Of a stretch of DNA of 5,262 nt, positions 1-5,262 are shown one piece after another. The DNA is from Solirubrobacterales bacterium (GTDB taxonomy: Bacteria; Actinomycetota; Thermoleophilia; Solirubrobacterales; Solirubrobacteraceae). Position 1 is the stretch's first letter, and the number at the start of each line of letters is the position of its first letter. The DNA lies in contig JAFMRN010000187.1 of the NCBI GenBank assembly GCA_017354065.1, forward strand, positions 1-5,262, in the 5' to 3' direction. The position numbers were made by a program, and so were the translations under genes. The notes under the pieces are model-generated. The model did not search any database. It saw only the letters and a list, made by a program, of their open reading frames with translations, and was not told the DNA's origin.

Positions 1-2660
1 GGGGCGCCCCCAGTGAAGAGCTGCTTCAGGCGGTTCAGGCATCGACCAGCCTGCTCAAGGCCTACCGCACGCACGGGCACCTGGCCGCGAACCTCGATCC
101 GCTGGGCCGCCAGGGTGAGGGCGATCCCGGGCTCGACCCGGCCAGCATCGGCCTGACGCAGGATCTGATGGCCCAGATCCCCGCACGGGTGCTGCGCACC
201 TACGTGGAGGGCGACACGCTGGCTGACGCGCTGCCGCACCTGCGCGAGACCTACTGCGGCTCGATCGCTTATGAGATCGAGCACATCGCCTCCGCCCGTC
301 AGCGTCTGTGGCTGCGGGAGGCGATCGAGGCCGGCCGCTTCCGCACGCCGTCCGAGCCCGAGGAGCAGAAGGCGCTGCTCAAGCGGTTGACCGAGGTCGA
401 CGCGCTGGAGCGCTTCATGCACAAGTCCTACCTCGGGCAGAAGCAGTTCAGCATCGAGGGCCTGGACATGACGGTGCCGATGATCGACCAGATCATCCAG
501 CTGGCCGCGGCCAACGGCGCGCGTGAGGTCGTGCTCGGCATGGCCCACCGCGGCCGCCTGAACGTGCTGGCCCACAACCTCGGGCGTCCCTACGGCTCGA
601 TCTTCGCGGAGTTCGAGGGGCAGAACACGCTTGAGGCGATCACCACGATCCCCGAGGGCGGCACCGGCGATGTCAAGTACCACCACGGCGCCCAGGGCAA
701 GTACCAGCTGCCCGGCGGCGGCACGATCCTGGTGCGGCTGGAGTCGAACCCGAGCCACCTGGAGTTCGTCGCGCCGGTCGCCAGCGGCGCGACGCGCGCG
801 GCGCAGACCACCCGCCAGGGTCCGCACGCCACCCAGGACACCAACAGCGCGGTGCCGGTCGTGCTGCACGGCGACGCCGCGTTCCCCGGCCAGGGCGTGG
901 TTGCCGAGACCCTGAACCTGCAGGCGCTCGACGGCTACACCGTCGGCGGCACGGTCCACATCATCCAGAACAACCAGGTCGGGTTCACCACCGACCCGGA
1001 TGACGGCCGCTCGACCCCGTACGCCTCAGACATGGCCAAGGGCTTTGACGTGCCGATCATCCACGTCAACGCCGACGACGTCGAGGCGTGCATCTCCGCG
1101 GTGCGGCTGTCCTTCGCGTTCCGCGAGGAGTTCGGCCACGACGTGCTGATCGATCTGATCGGCTACCGCCGCTTCGGCCACAACGAGGCCGATGAGCCGG
1201 CCTACACGCAGCCGGAGATGTACCAGCTCGTCAAGAAGCACCCGACGGTGCGCGAGATCTACGCGCGCAAGCTGATCGAGAGCGGTGTCGTCACCGAGGA
1301 GCAGAGCACCGAGCTGACCGATGAGGTCTGGGGCGAGCTGTCCGAGGCGCACACGGCGCTGAAGGAGCGGATCGCCGCCCAGCACGAGGATGCCAGCGGC
1401 GGCTCACAGGGCACCGGCGAGTACCAGCTCGACCGCACGCCCAGCCCCGAGGTGCAGACCGCGGTTCCCGCTGAGCAGCTGCTGGCCCTGAATGAGGAGC
1501 TGCTGGCCGTCCCTGATGGCTTCACCGTGCACCCCAAGCTGGTGCGCCAGCTCGAGCAGCGACGGACGGCGATGGGTCCGGAAGGCGGCATCAACTGGGC
1601 ACACGCCGAAGCGCTGGCCTACGCCAGCCTGCTGACAGAAGGCGTGCCGGTACGGCTCACCGGCCAGGACACGGAGCGGGGCACCTTCTCCCAGCGCCAC
1701 CTGGTCACCCACGACCCGAAGACCGGTCAGGAGCACTGCGCGCTCCAGCACCTGCCCGGCGCCAAGGCGCCGCTGGAGCTGCACAACTCGCCGCTGTCAG
1801 AGACCGCGTGCCTCGGCTTCGAGTACGGCTACTCCCAGGAGGCGCCGGAGACGCTGGTGCTGTGGGAGGCGCAGTTCGGCGACTTCGCCAACGGCGGCCA
1901 GGTGATCATCGACCAGTTCATCGCGCCGGGGCTCGCCAAGTGGGGTCAGACCTCGCGCCTGACGCTGCTTCTGCCCCACGGCTATGAGGGCGCCGGCCCC
2001 GAGCACTCCTCGGCGCGCCTGGAGCGCTACCTGCAGCTGGCGGCGGAGGGCAACATCCGCGTGGCCAACTGCACCACGCCCGCGCAGTACTTCCACCTGC
2101 TGCGCCGCCAGGCGCGGATCGCCAAGCAGCGCCCGCTGGTGATCATGACGCCGAAGTACCTGCTGCGGCTGGCCGCTGCCTCCTCGCGGCTGGAGGACCT
2201 GTCAGAGGGCCGCTTCCACCCGGTGATCGGCGATCCCGGCGTCGACCCCGAGCAGGTCACGCGCCTGCTGCTGTGCTCGGGCAAGATCTACTACGACATA
2301 GTCAGTCACGCCGACCGCGCCAACGCGACCGGCGTCGCGGTCGGCCGCGTGGAGCTGCTCTACCCCTTCCCCCAGAGCGAGATCCTGGCGCTGGTCCGCC
2401 AGTACCCGAACCTGCGTGAGGTCATCTGGGTCCAAGAGGAGCCGCGCAACATGGGCGCGCGCATGCACATGGCTCCGCGACTCCTGCAGATCCTGCCCGA
2501 TGAGATCGAGTTCGGCTACGTCGGCCGGCCCGAGCGTGCCGCCTCCGGCGAGGGCTACCCCGCCGCCCACAACAAGGAGCAGAGCCGGCTGATCACAACG
2601 GCGCTGGACGTGGGGCACAACATCACGCAGTACCCCCGCCGGGCTCCGGGCGAACGTTAG
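1..2660 (+). CDS. sucA: 2-oxoglutarate dehydrogenase E1 component, 5'-truncated by window edge
   Basis: This is the thiamine-diphosphate-dependent E1 subunit that decarboxylates 2-oxoglutarate and passes the succinyl group to the lipoyl arm of E2 in the TCA cycle; it is cytosolic. The frame is open from base 3, giving 885 visible residues. Residues 17-35 read like the family's N-terminal AYRxxGHLxANLDPLG block, so the ATG at 168 is internal; compared with E. coli SucA (933 aa) roughly 90 residues are missing upstream. Visible blocks: AHRGRLNV (residues 181-188); NPSHLE, with its conserved His at 252; GDAAF (290) to NNQVGF (323), the ThDP/Mg signature; RRFGHNE (389); TERGTFSQRH (557); GPEHSSARLERY, His at 668; and a C-terminal domain to about residue 870. 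A Gly/Ser-rich linker (about 458-487) separates the E1 dehydrogenase and transketolase-like pyrimidine domains. TPKYLLR carries Tyr where homologues usually have Ser. A fused N-terminal E2 domain, as in mycobacterial Kgd, cannot be excluded. Confidence 0.96.
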   Translation, partial: GAPSEELLQAVQASTSLLKAYRTHGHLAANLDPLGRQGEGDPGLDPASIGLTQDLMAQIPARVLRTYVEGDTLADALPHLRETYCGSIAYEIEHIASARQRLWLREAIEAGRFRTPSEPEEQKALLKRLTEVDALERFMHKSYLGQKQFSIEGLDMTVPMIDQIIQLAAANGAREVVLGMAHRGRLNVLAHNLGRPYGSIFAEFEGQNTLEAITTIPEGGTGDVKYHHGAQGKYQLPGGGTILVRLESNPSHLEFVAPVASGATRAAQTTRQGPHATQDTNSAVPVVLHGDAAFPGQGVVAETLNLQALDGYTVGGTVHIIQNNQVGFTTDPDDGRSTPYASDMAKGFDVPIIHVNADDVEACISAVRLSFAFREEFGHDVLIDLIGYRRFGHNEADEPAYTQPEMYQLVKKHPTVREIYARKLIESGVVTEEQSTELTDEVWGELSEAHTALKERIAAQHEDASGGSQGTGEYQLDRTPSPEVQTAVPAEQLLALNEELLAVPDGFTVHPKLVRQLEQRRTAMGPEGGINWAHAEALAYASLLTEGVPVRLTGQDTERGTFSQRHLVTHDPKTGQEHCALQHLPGAKAPLELHNSPLSETACLGFEYGYSQEAPETLVLWEAQFGDFANGGQVIIDQFIAPGLAKWGQTSRLTLLLPHGYEGAGPEHSSARLERYLQLAAEGNIRVANCTTPAQYFHLLRRQARIAKQRPLVIMTPKYLLRLAAASSRLEDLSEGRFHPVIGDPGVDPEQVTRLLLCSGKIYYDIVSHADRANATGVAVGRVELLYPFPQSEILALVRQYPNLREVIWVQEEPRNMGARMHMAPRLLQILPDEIEFGYVGRPERAASGEGYPAAHNKEQSRLITTALDVGHNITQYPRRAPGER

Positions 2661-2678
2661 GCGGAGGGTTGTGGGGAG

Positions 2679-2702
2679 TTTTGCCCCCTATAGGGGGCAA
2701 AA
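2679..2702. repeat. Perfect 24-bp palindrome between convergent genes; possible bidirectional terminator
   Basis: The left arm TTTTGCCCCCTA is followed directly by its exact reverse complement, so the dyad axis lies between 2690 and 2691. As RNA it can form a 10-bp stem capped by a UAUA loop, with the same form from either strand. It sits in the 54-bp gap between the sucA stop and the PAS-EAL stop, where a shared terminator is expected. In both orientations the T run lies 5' of the GC core and the A run 3' of it, the reverse of a canonical intrinsic terminator, and no U-tract follows on either strand. Termination or 3'-end protection by a U-less hairpin is the likeliest role; a protein-binding operator is the alternative. 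Confidence 0.7.
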
Positions 2703-2714
2703 TCGCCCAGACCC

Positions 2715-3851
2715 CTAAGCGGCGCGCTGTTCTGTGACCGGCGCCGGGCGGCCCAGCAGGTACCCCTGGGCGTAATCGACCCCGAGCGAGCCGAGCAGCG
2801 CGAGCGTCTCCTCGTCCTCGACGCCCTCCGCGATCGTCTGGAGCTCGAACTGCTCCGCGATGCTGACGATGCTCTTGACGACCCGGCGGTCATCACCGGA
2901 CTGGCGGATCTCAGCTACAAAGCTGCGATCGATCTTCAGGTGCCGGATCGGCAGCTGGCGCAGGTAGGTGAAGGTCCCAAAGCCGGTCCCGAAGTCATCC
3001 AGGGCCAGGCCGCAGCCAAGCTCGGTGATCGCGGCCGCGAAGCGCACCGCGTCGCGGATGTGCTCGGCGGCAGCGGTTTCGGTCAGCTCGAAGATGACCT
3101 CGGCCGCCGCCTCCGGCGCGTCCGCGAGCCGGCTCAGGATCTGCTCGCGGGCGGCCGCGTCACACAGCGTGATCGGTGACAGGTTGACCGCCACCGGACG
3201 GTCGCGCGCGAGCTCCAGCGCCTGGGAGACCATCCACGTGTCAGCCTCCTGGATCAGGCCGAACCGCTCGGCGTCGGGCAGGAAGCCAGACGGGCTGAGG
3301 ATCGTTCCGTCCTCGGTTTGGAGGCGCATCAACAGCTCTTCCTTGACGGCCACGCCGCCGCGCGTGGCCACAATCGGCTGTGAGTAGACGCGCATCCGCC
3401 GGTCCTGTAGGGCGCCGCGGATCCGCTCGGTCGCGGAGTCGTGCAGGCGCTCGAATTCCAGCTGGCGGCGCGCCGCCGTGACGTCGGTACAGATCGTGCA
3501 GGTCTGCTCAGGCTCACCGTCGCTGCCCGGTAGCGGAAACGTGACGGCCTCGAAGGTCAGAACCTGATCCGCGGTGGCGAGCTGCAGCTCCTCCCGGACC
3601 GTGCGGCTCTCAGCACACGCGCGGTCTGCTGCGGCCTCCAGCGTCGCGGCGATCGAAGGCACGAACTCGCCCATCTTGCGCCCGATCATCGCGGACGTGT
3701 CGATCCCGAGCAGCTCGCCGATCGCGGCGTTCACAAACACAAAGCTGTGCTCACGGTCCTTGATGCAGATCGGGAAGGGAGCGTGCTCGATGATCTGATG
3801 CAGATGCTCGGGACGGCTCGGCGCAGCGAGCCCGTTGGTGAGCGGGTACAT
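2715..3851 (-). CDS. PAS-EAL protein, probable cyclic-di-GMP phosphodiesterase
   Basis: The protein very likely hydrolyses cyclic-di-GMP to pGpG, with activity tuned by a sensory PAS domain. From the ATG at 3851 it has 378 residues. A PAS fold spans about 17-128 (EHAPFPICIKDREHSFVFVN at its start, ending in TDVTAARRQ), followed by a short helical linker and an EAL domain (about 148-370). The EAL active-site set looks complete: EEL in place of EAL (171-173), VNLSP (222-226), FELTE (254-258), DDFGTG (285-290), LKID (305-308), AEGVE (341-345) and QGYLLGRP (362-369). There is no GGDEF domain, signal peptide or membrane segment, so it should be a cytosolic phosphodiesterase. The stop is TAG. The start was chosen because PAS homology begins just after it and GGTGA lies 5 nt upstream. 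A TTG at 4007 would add 52 low-complexity residues without homology. The gene is convergent with sucA and divergent from mreB. The PAS ligand cannot be told; a CTIC pair near its end is the only visible Cys motif. Confidence 0.9.
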   Translation of the reverse strand: MYPLTNGLAAPSRPEHLHQIIEHAPFPICIKDREHSFVFVNAAIGELLGIDTSAMIGRKMGEFVPSIAATLEAAADRACAESRTVREELQLATADQVLTFEAVTFPLPGSDGEPEQTCTICTDVTAARRQLEFERLHDSATERIRGALQDRRMRVYSQPIVATRGGVAVKEELLMRLQTEDGTILSPSGFLPDAERFGLIQEADTWMVSQALELARDRPVAVNLSPITLCDAAAREQILSRLADAPEAAAEVIFELTETAAAEHIRDAVRFAAAITELGCGLALDDFGTGFGTFTYLRQLPIRHLKIDRSFVAEIRQSGDDRRVVKSIVSIAEQFELQTIAEGVEDEETLALLGSLGVDYAQGYLLGRPAPVTEQRAA

Positions 3852-4001
3852 CACGTTCACCGGGGGCTCGCGGTCGGGTGGCAGCGCAGCTGCCTGGAGT
3901 CCAGCGCCTTGTCGGGCTTCAGCATGTGCGTCCCTGAATCGCCGGGCGGCGTCCAGCCGCACCGGTCCGTGTACACCCAGCCTGGCAGCCAGGCCTGTGG
4001 C

Positions 4002-4018
4002 TGTCAAACGGGTGTCAA
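4002..4018. repeat. TGTCAA direct repeat, one helical turn apart
   Basis: TGTCAA occurs at 4002-4007 and again at 4013-4018, a period of 11 bp. On the minus strand each copy reads TTGACA, the sigma-70 -35 consensus. No recognisable -10 hexamer lies 16-18 bp downstream of either copy on that strand. The spacing places both copies on the same face of the helix, which suits a dimeric regulator binding direct repeats, possibly controlling the PAS-EAL gene. This role is inference from spacing alone. Confidence 0.3.
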
Positions 4019-4080
4019 CGCTCTGACTTTGTGCTCGTGCGCGTGATGCAAGCTAAAAAGATCCTGTGGGCGGGAACTTG

Positions 4081-4096
4081 TGGCCCGCATTTGGCA
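4081..4096 (+). promoter_or_regulatory. Sigma-54-like promoter motif upstream of mreB (weak call)
   Basis: The 16 bases match the sigma-54 -24/-12 consensus (TGGCACG, four free bases, TTGCW) at 10 of 12 fixed positions, with GG at 4082-4083 and GC at 4094-4095 separated by exactly 10 bases. Transcription would start near 4107, leaving about 40 nt before the chosen mreB ATG. Against it, actinobacteria generally lack RpoN, and a chance match in a GC-rich genome is likely. It would also lie inside the coding region if mreB began at 4080. Confidence 0.15.
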
Positions 4097-4148
4097 AGCT
4101 GTTGAGATCAGACTGCGTAGAGACGGCTCCCGTCGCGACAACTCACGG

Positions 4149-5204
4149 ATGCACCTGACGCCCTCCATGGGCGCCCAGGACATGGCCATAGATCTGGGCA
4201 CCGCGAACACGCTCGTGTACGTCGGCGGCCAGGGCATCGTCGTGTCCGAGCCCTCCGTCGTCGCGACCGACGTGAAGCTCGGGGACGTGCACGCCGTCGG
4301 CGCCGAGGCACAGCGCATGATCGGCCGGACGCCGGCGACGATCTCCGCCGTGCGGCCGCTGCGCCACGGGGTGATCGCCGACTTCGACGTGACCGAGGAG
4401 ATGCTGCGCTACTTCATCCGCAAGGTCATCAACCGCCGCTCCACCCACCCGCGGCTGATCGTCTGCGCACCCAGCGGCGTCACCGAGGTTGAGAAGCGGG
4501 CGGTAGAGGAGGCGTCGCTGGCGGCCGGCGCGCGCCGCGTGCACCTGATCGAGGAGCCGATCGCGGCCGCTATCGGCGCCGGGCTGGCGATCGAGGAACC
4601 GGTCGGCCGGATGGTCGTTGACGTCGGCGGCGGTACCACTGAGGTGGCCGTGATCTCGCTCGGCGGGATCGTGCTGTCGCGCTCAGTGCGCGTCGGCGGC
4701 TACGAGTTTGATGAGGCGATCGCCGCTTACATCCGCAACGAGCACAAGCTGGCGATCGGATCCCAGACCGCGGAGGCGATCAAGCTCGCGATCGGCTCGG
4801 TGCTGCCGCGCGCCGATGAGGGCCAGTACCAGGTCCGCGGACGCCACCTGGTCACCGGGCTGCCGACCGCGATCCAGCTCAGCCAGGCTGAGGTGCGGGC
4901 GGCGATCGCCCCGCGTGCCGAGGAGATCGTCCGCGCGATCCGTGACGCGCTGGAGGAGACCCCGCCGGAGCTGTCGGCCGACATCACCAAGGAGGGGATC
5001 CTGCTGGTCGGTGGCGGCACCTTGATCGACGGCCTGGATGAGGTCATCGCCGCCGAGACCGGCATGCCCGTGGTGTCCGCGGACTCACCGCTGACCTGCG
5101 TGGCGATCGGCTCGGGCATGGCGCTGGACCACTACGACAACCTGCGCGCCCGCAACGGCCGCACCGGCGCGTCGATCACGCCGGACTGGCGGACCACCAA
5201 CTGA
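4149..5204 (+). CDS. mreB: Rod shape-determining protein MreB (bacterial actin)
   Basis: MreB is an ATP-binding actin homologue that polymerises under the inner membrane and organises the lateral-wall elongation machinery. From the ATG at 4149 it has 351 residues, against 347 in E. coli. Actin-fold motifs appear in order: phosphate-1 IDLGTANT (14-21); GVIADFDVTEEML (74-86); IEEPIAAAIGAGL (134-146) with the expected catalytic Glu; phosphate-2 DVGGGTTE (158-165); TAEAIKLAIG (207-216); and the adenosine motif VGGGT (287-291). PLTCVAIGSGMALD follows near residue 314, then a polar tail of about 24 residues, longer than usual. The start places IDLGT at the same distance from Met as in E. coli, but no Shine-Dalgarno sequence precedes it. 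In-frame alternatives are GTG 4080, ATG 4167 and ATG 4182. The gene is divergent from the PAS-EAL gene. mreC is not visible; the next gene begins about 50 nt downstream. Mbl-type paralogy cannot be separated from MreB here. Confidence 0.93.
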   Translation: MHLTPSMGAQDMAIDLGTANTLVYVGGQGIVVSEPSVVATDVKLGDVHAVGAEAQRMIGRTPATISAVRPLRHGVIADFDVTEEMLRYFIRKVINRRSTHPRLIVCAPSGVTEVEKRAVEEASLAAGARRVHLIEEPIAAAIGAGLAIEEPVGRMVVDVGGGTTEVAVISLGGIVLSRSVRVGGYEFDEAIAAYIRNEHKLAIGSQTAEAIKLAIGSVLPRADEGQYQVRGRHLVTGLPTAIQLSQAEVRAAIAPRAEEIVRAIRDALEETPPELSADITKEGILLVGGGTLIDGLDEVIAAETGMPVVSADSPLTCVAIGSGMALDHYDNLRARNGRTGASITPDWRTTN

Positions 5205-5210
5205 GGTGGT
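5193..5210 (+). repeat. Small hairpin enclosing the mreB stop codon
   Basis: ACCACC (5193-5198) and GGTGGT (5205-5210) are exact reverse complements separated by AACTGA, so the TGA stop of mreB lies in the loop of a 6-bp stem. It stands immediately 5' of the stronger hairpin at 5214-5238. It may be chance, or part of a tandem 3'-end structure. Confidence 0.35.
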
Positions 5211-5213
5211 TGC

Positions 5214-5238
5214 GGCGGCGCGCTTTGAGCGCGCCGCC
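5214..5238 (+). terminator. Strong GC hairpin after mreB; terminator or processing/attenuation element
   Basis: An 11-bp perfect stem pairs 5214-5224 with 5228-5238, closed by a TTG triloop, starting 10 nt after the mreB stop. It is followed by TTTCTC, a short and interrupted U-tract, so it resembles a weak intrinsic terminator. Only 6 nt separate it from the ribosome binding site of the next gene, so that gene has no room for a promoter of its own downstream of the hairpin. Partial termination or stabilisation of the mreB 3' end is therefore more likely than full termination. Confidence 0.65.
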
Positions 5239-5244
5239 TTTCTC

Positions 5245-5250
5245 GGAGGT
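5245..5250 (+). promoter_or_regulatory. Strong Shine-Dalgarno (GGAGGT) for the next gene
   Basis: GGAGGT is the best ribosome binding site in the window, much better than anything before mreB or the PAS-EAL gene. It lies 6 nt before a GTG at 5257 and 9 nt before an in-frame ATG at 5260; a GTG at 5253 is too close. Confidence 0.7.
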
Positions 5251-5256
5251 CAGTGG

Positions 5257-5262
5257 GTGATG
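5257..5262 (+). CDS. Start of a downstream gene, truncated after two codons
   Basis: Consecutive in-frame GTG and ATG codons follow the GGAGGT ribosome binding site and end the window, so only the initiation site is seen and the product cannot be identified. By context it may be another morphogenesis gene (mreC often follows mreB) or a flagellar basal-body rod gene, as beside mbl in Bacillus subtilis. Both are guesses from gene order in other bacteria. The gene is co-directional with mreB, about 50 nt after its stop, and is probably reached by read-through of the intervening hairpin. Confidence 0.5.

Larger units (their letters stand above)
3852..4148. other. Divergent intergenic region between PAS-EAL gene and mreB
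   Basis: About 297 bp must hold the start signals for both flanking genes. No good sigma-70-type promoter is visible on either strand. The most AT-rich patch is at 4049-4061 (CAAGCTAAAAAGA) and is a possible -10 area for mreB. Other structure: an inverted repeat GCCTGG-CAG-CCAGGC (3980-3994); TGTCAA twice, 11 bp apart (4002-4018); the 7-mer GCAAGCT twice (4048-4054 and 4094-4100); a GCGGG/CCCGC dyad (4070-4074 with 4084-4088); and a small GACGG-CTC-CCGTC hairpin (4122-4134) in the likely mreB leader. The 3852-4007 part stays open on the minus strand but resembles no domain. Confidence 0.6.

Noticed and set aside
168..170. ATG at 168 as the start of sucA
   Set aside because: Fifty-five in-frame codons upstream encode a conserved SucA N-terminal block, and no ribosome binding site precedes this ATG.
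2202..2618. 138-aa antisense reading frame within sucA, and similar long antisense frames at 1026-1385 and 1404-1784
   Set aside because: Long open antisense frames are expected opposite GC-rich coding sequence. The translations are compositionally biased and match no family I recognise.
3852..4007. 52-residue N-terminal extension of the PAS-EAL protein from a TTG at 4007
   Set aside because: It is Ala/Arg-rich with no recognisable domain, has a rare start codon and no Shine-Dalgarno, and overlaps the repeat-bearing divergent region. The ATG at 3851 lies just before the PAS homology.
4029..4059. Sigma-70 promoter TTGTGC with an AT-rich -10 at GCTAAA for mreB
   Set aside because: Each hexamer matches only about half of consensus at 17-bp spacing. 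I keep it only as an AT-rich patch in the intergenic description.
4008..4148. Riboswitch or other structured leader before mreB
   Set aside because: Only 5-bp dyads are present, and no conserved core of a cyclic-di-GMP, cyclic-di-AMP or other aptamer could be recognised.
4143..4544. 133-aa antisense reading frame opposite mreB
   Set aside because: It is a shadow of strongly conserved mreB codons on the plus strand, with low-complexity content.
1..5262. Mobile element, CRISPR array, tRNA or rRNA
   Set aside because: I saw no transposase or integrase, terminal repeats, regularly spaced repeats, or tRNA/rRNA signatures on either strand.

Overview
The window is a GC-rich bacterial chromosome segment (G+C about two thirds by eye) with three protein genes and the first codons of a fourth. 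Codons end mostly in G or C, the sequence is unusually rich in GATC, and a 2-oxoglutarate dehydrogenase E1 gene lies close to a true mreB. This suits a high-GC lineage such as the actinobacterial class Thermoleophilia (Solirubrobacter/Conexibacter/Patulibacter-like). That placement is inference from style and gene content; no marker in the window proves it.

Layout: (1) Bases 1-2660, plus strand: sucA, the thiamine-diphosphate E1 component of 2-oxoglutarate dehydrogenase. Its 5' end is cut off by the window edge. (2) Bases 2661-2714: a short gap between convergent genes, holding a perfect 24-bp palindrome at 2679-2702. (3) Bases 2715-3851, minus strand: a cytosolic PAS-EAL protein, very probably a cyclic-di-GMP phosphodiesterase with no GGDEF domain. 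(4) Bases 3852-4148: a divergent intergenic region of about 300 bp with several small repeats but no convincing sigma-70 promoter. (5) Bases 4149-5204, plus strand: mreB, the actin-like rod-shape protein. Its start is uncertain and a GTG at 4080 is the alternative. (6) Bases 5205-5262: two tandem hairpins, then a strong GGAGGT ribosome binding site and a GTG-ATG start for a gene that runs out of the window.

Functionally, sucA belongs to central carbon metabolism and looks unrelated to the rest; it ends tail to tail with the PAS-EAL gene. The PAS-EAL gene and mreB are divergent and share one upstream region. Shared control of a cyclic-di-GMP enzyme and a morphology gene is therefore possible but not shown. 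I see no mobile element, CRISPR array, tRNA or rRNA. The main genes belong to known families. The items most worth a second look are the palindrome without a U-tract, the mreB start choice, the hairpin/RBS arrangement after mreB, and the shared divergent region.
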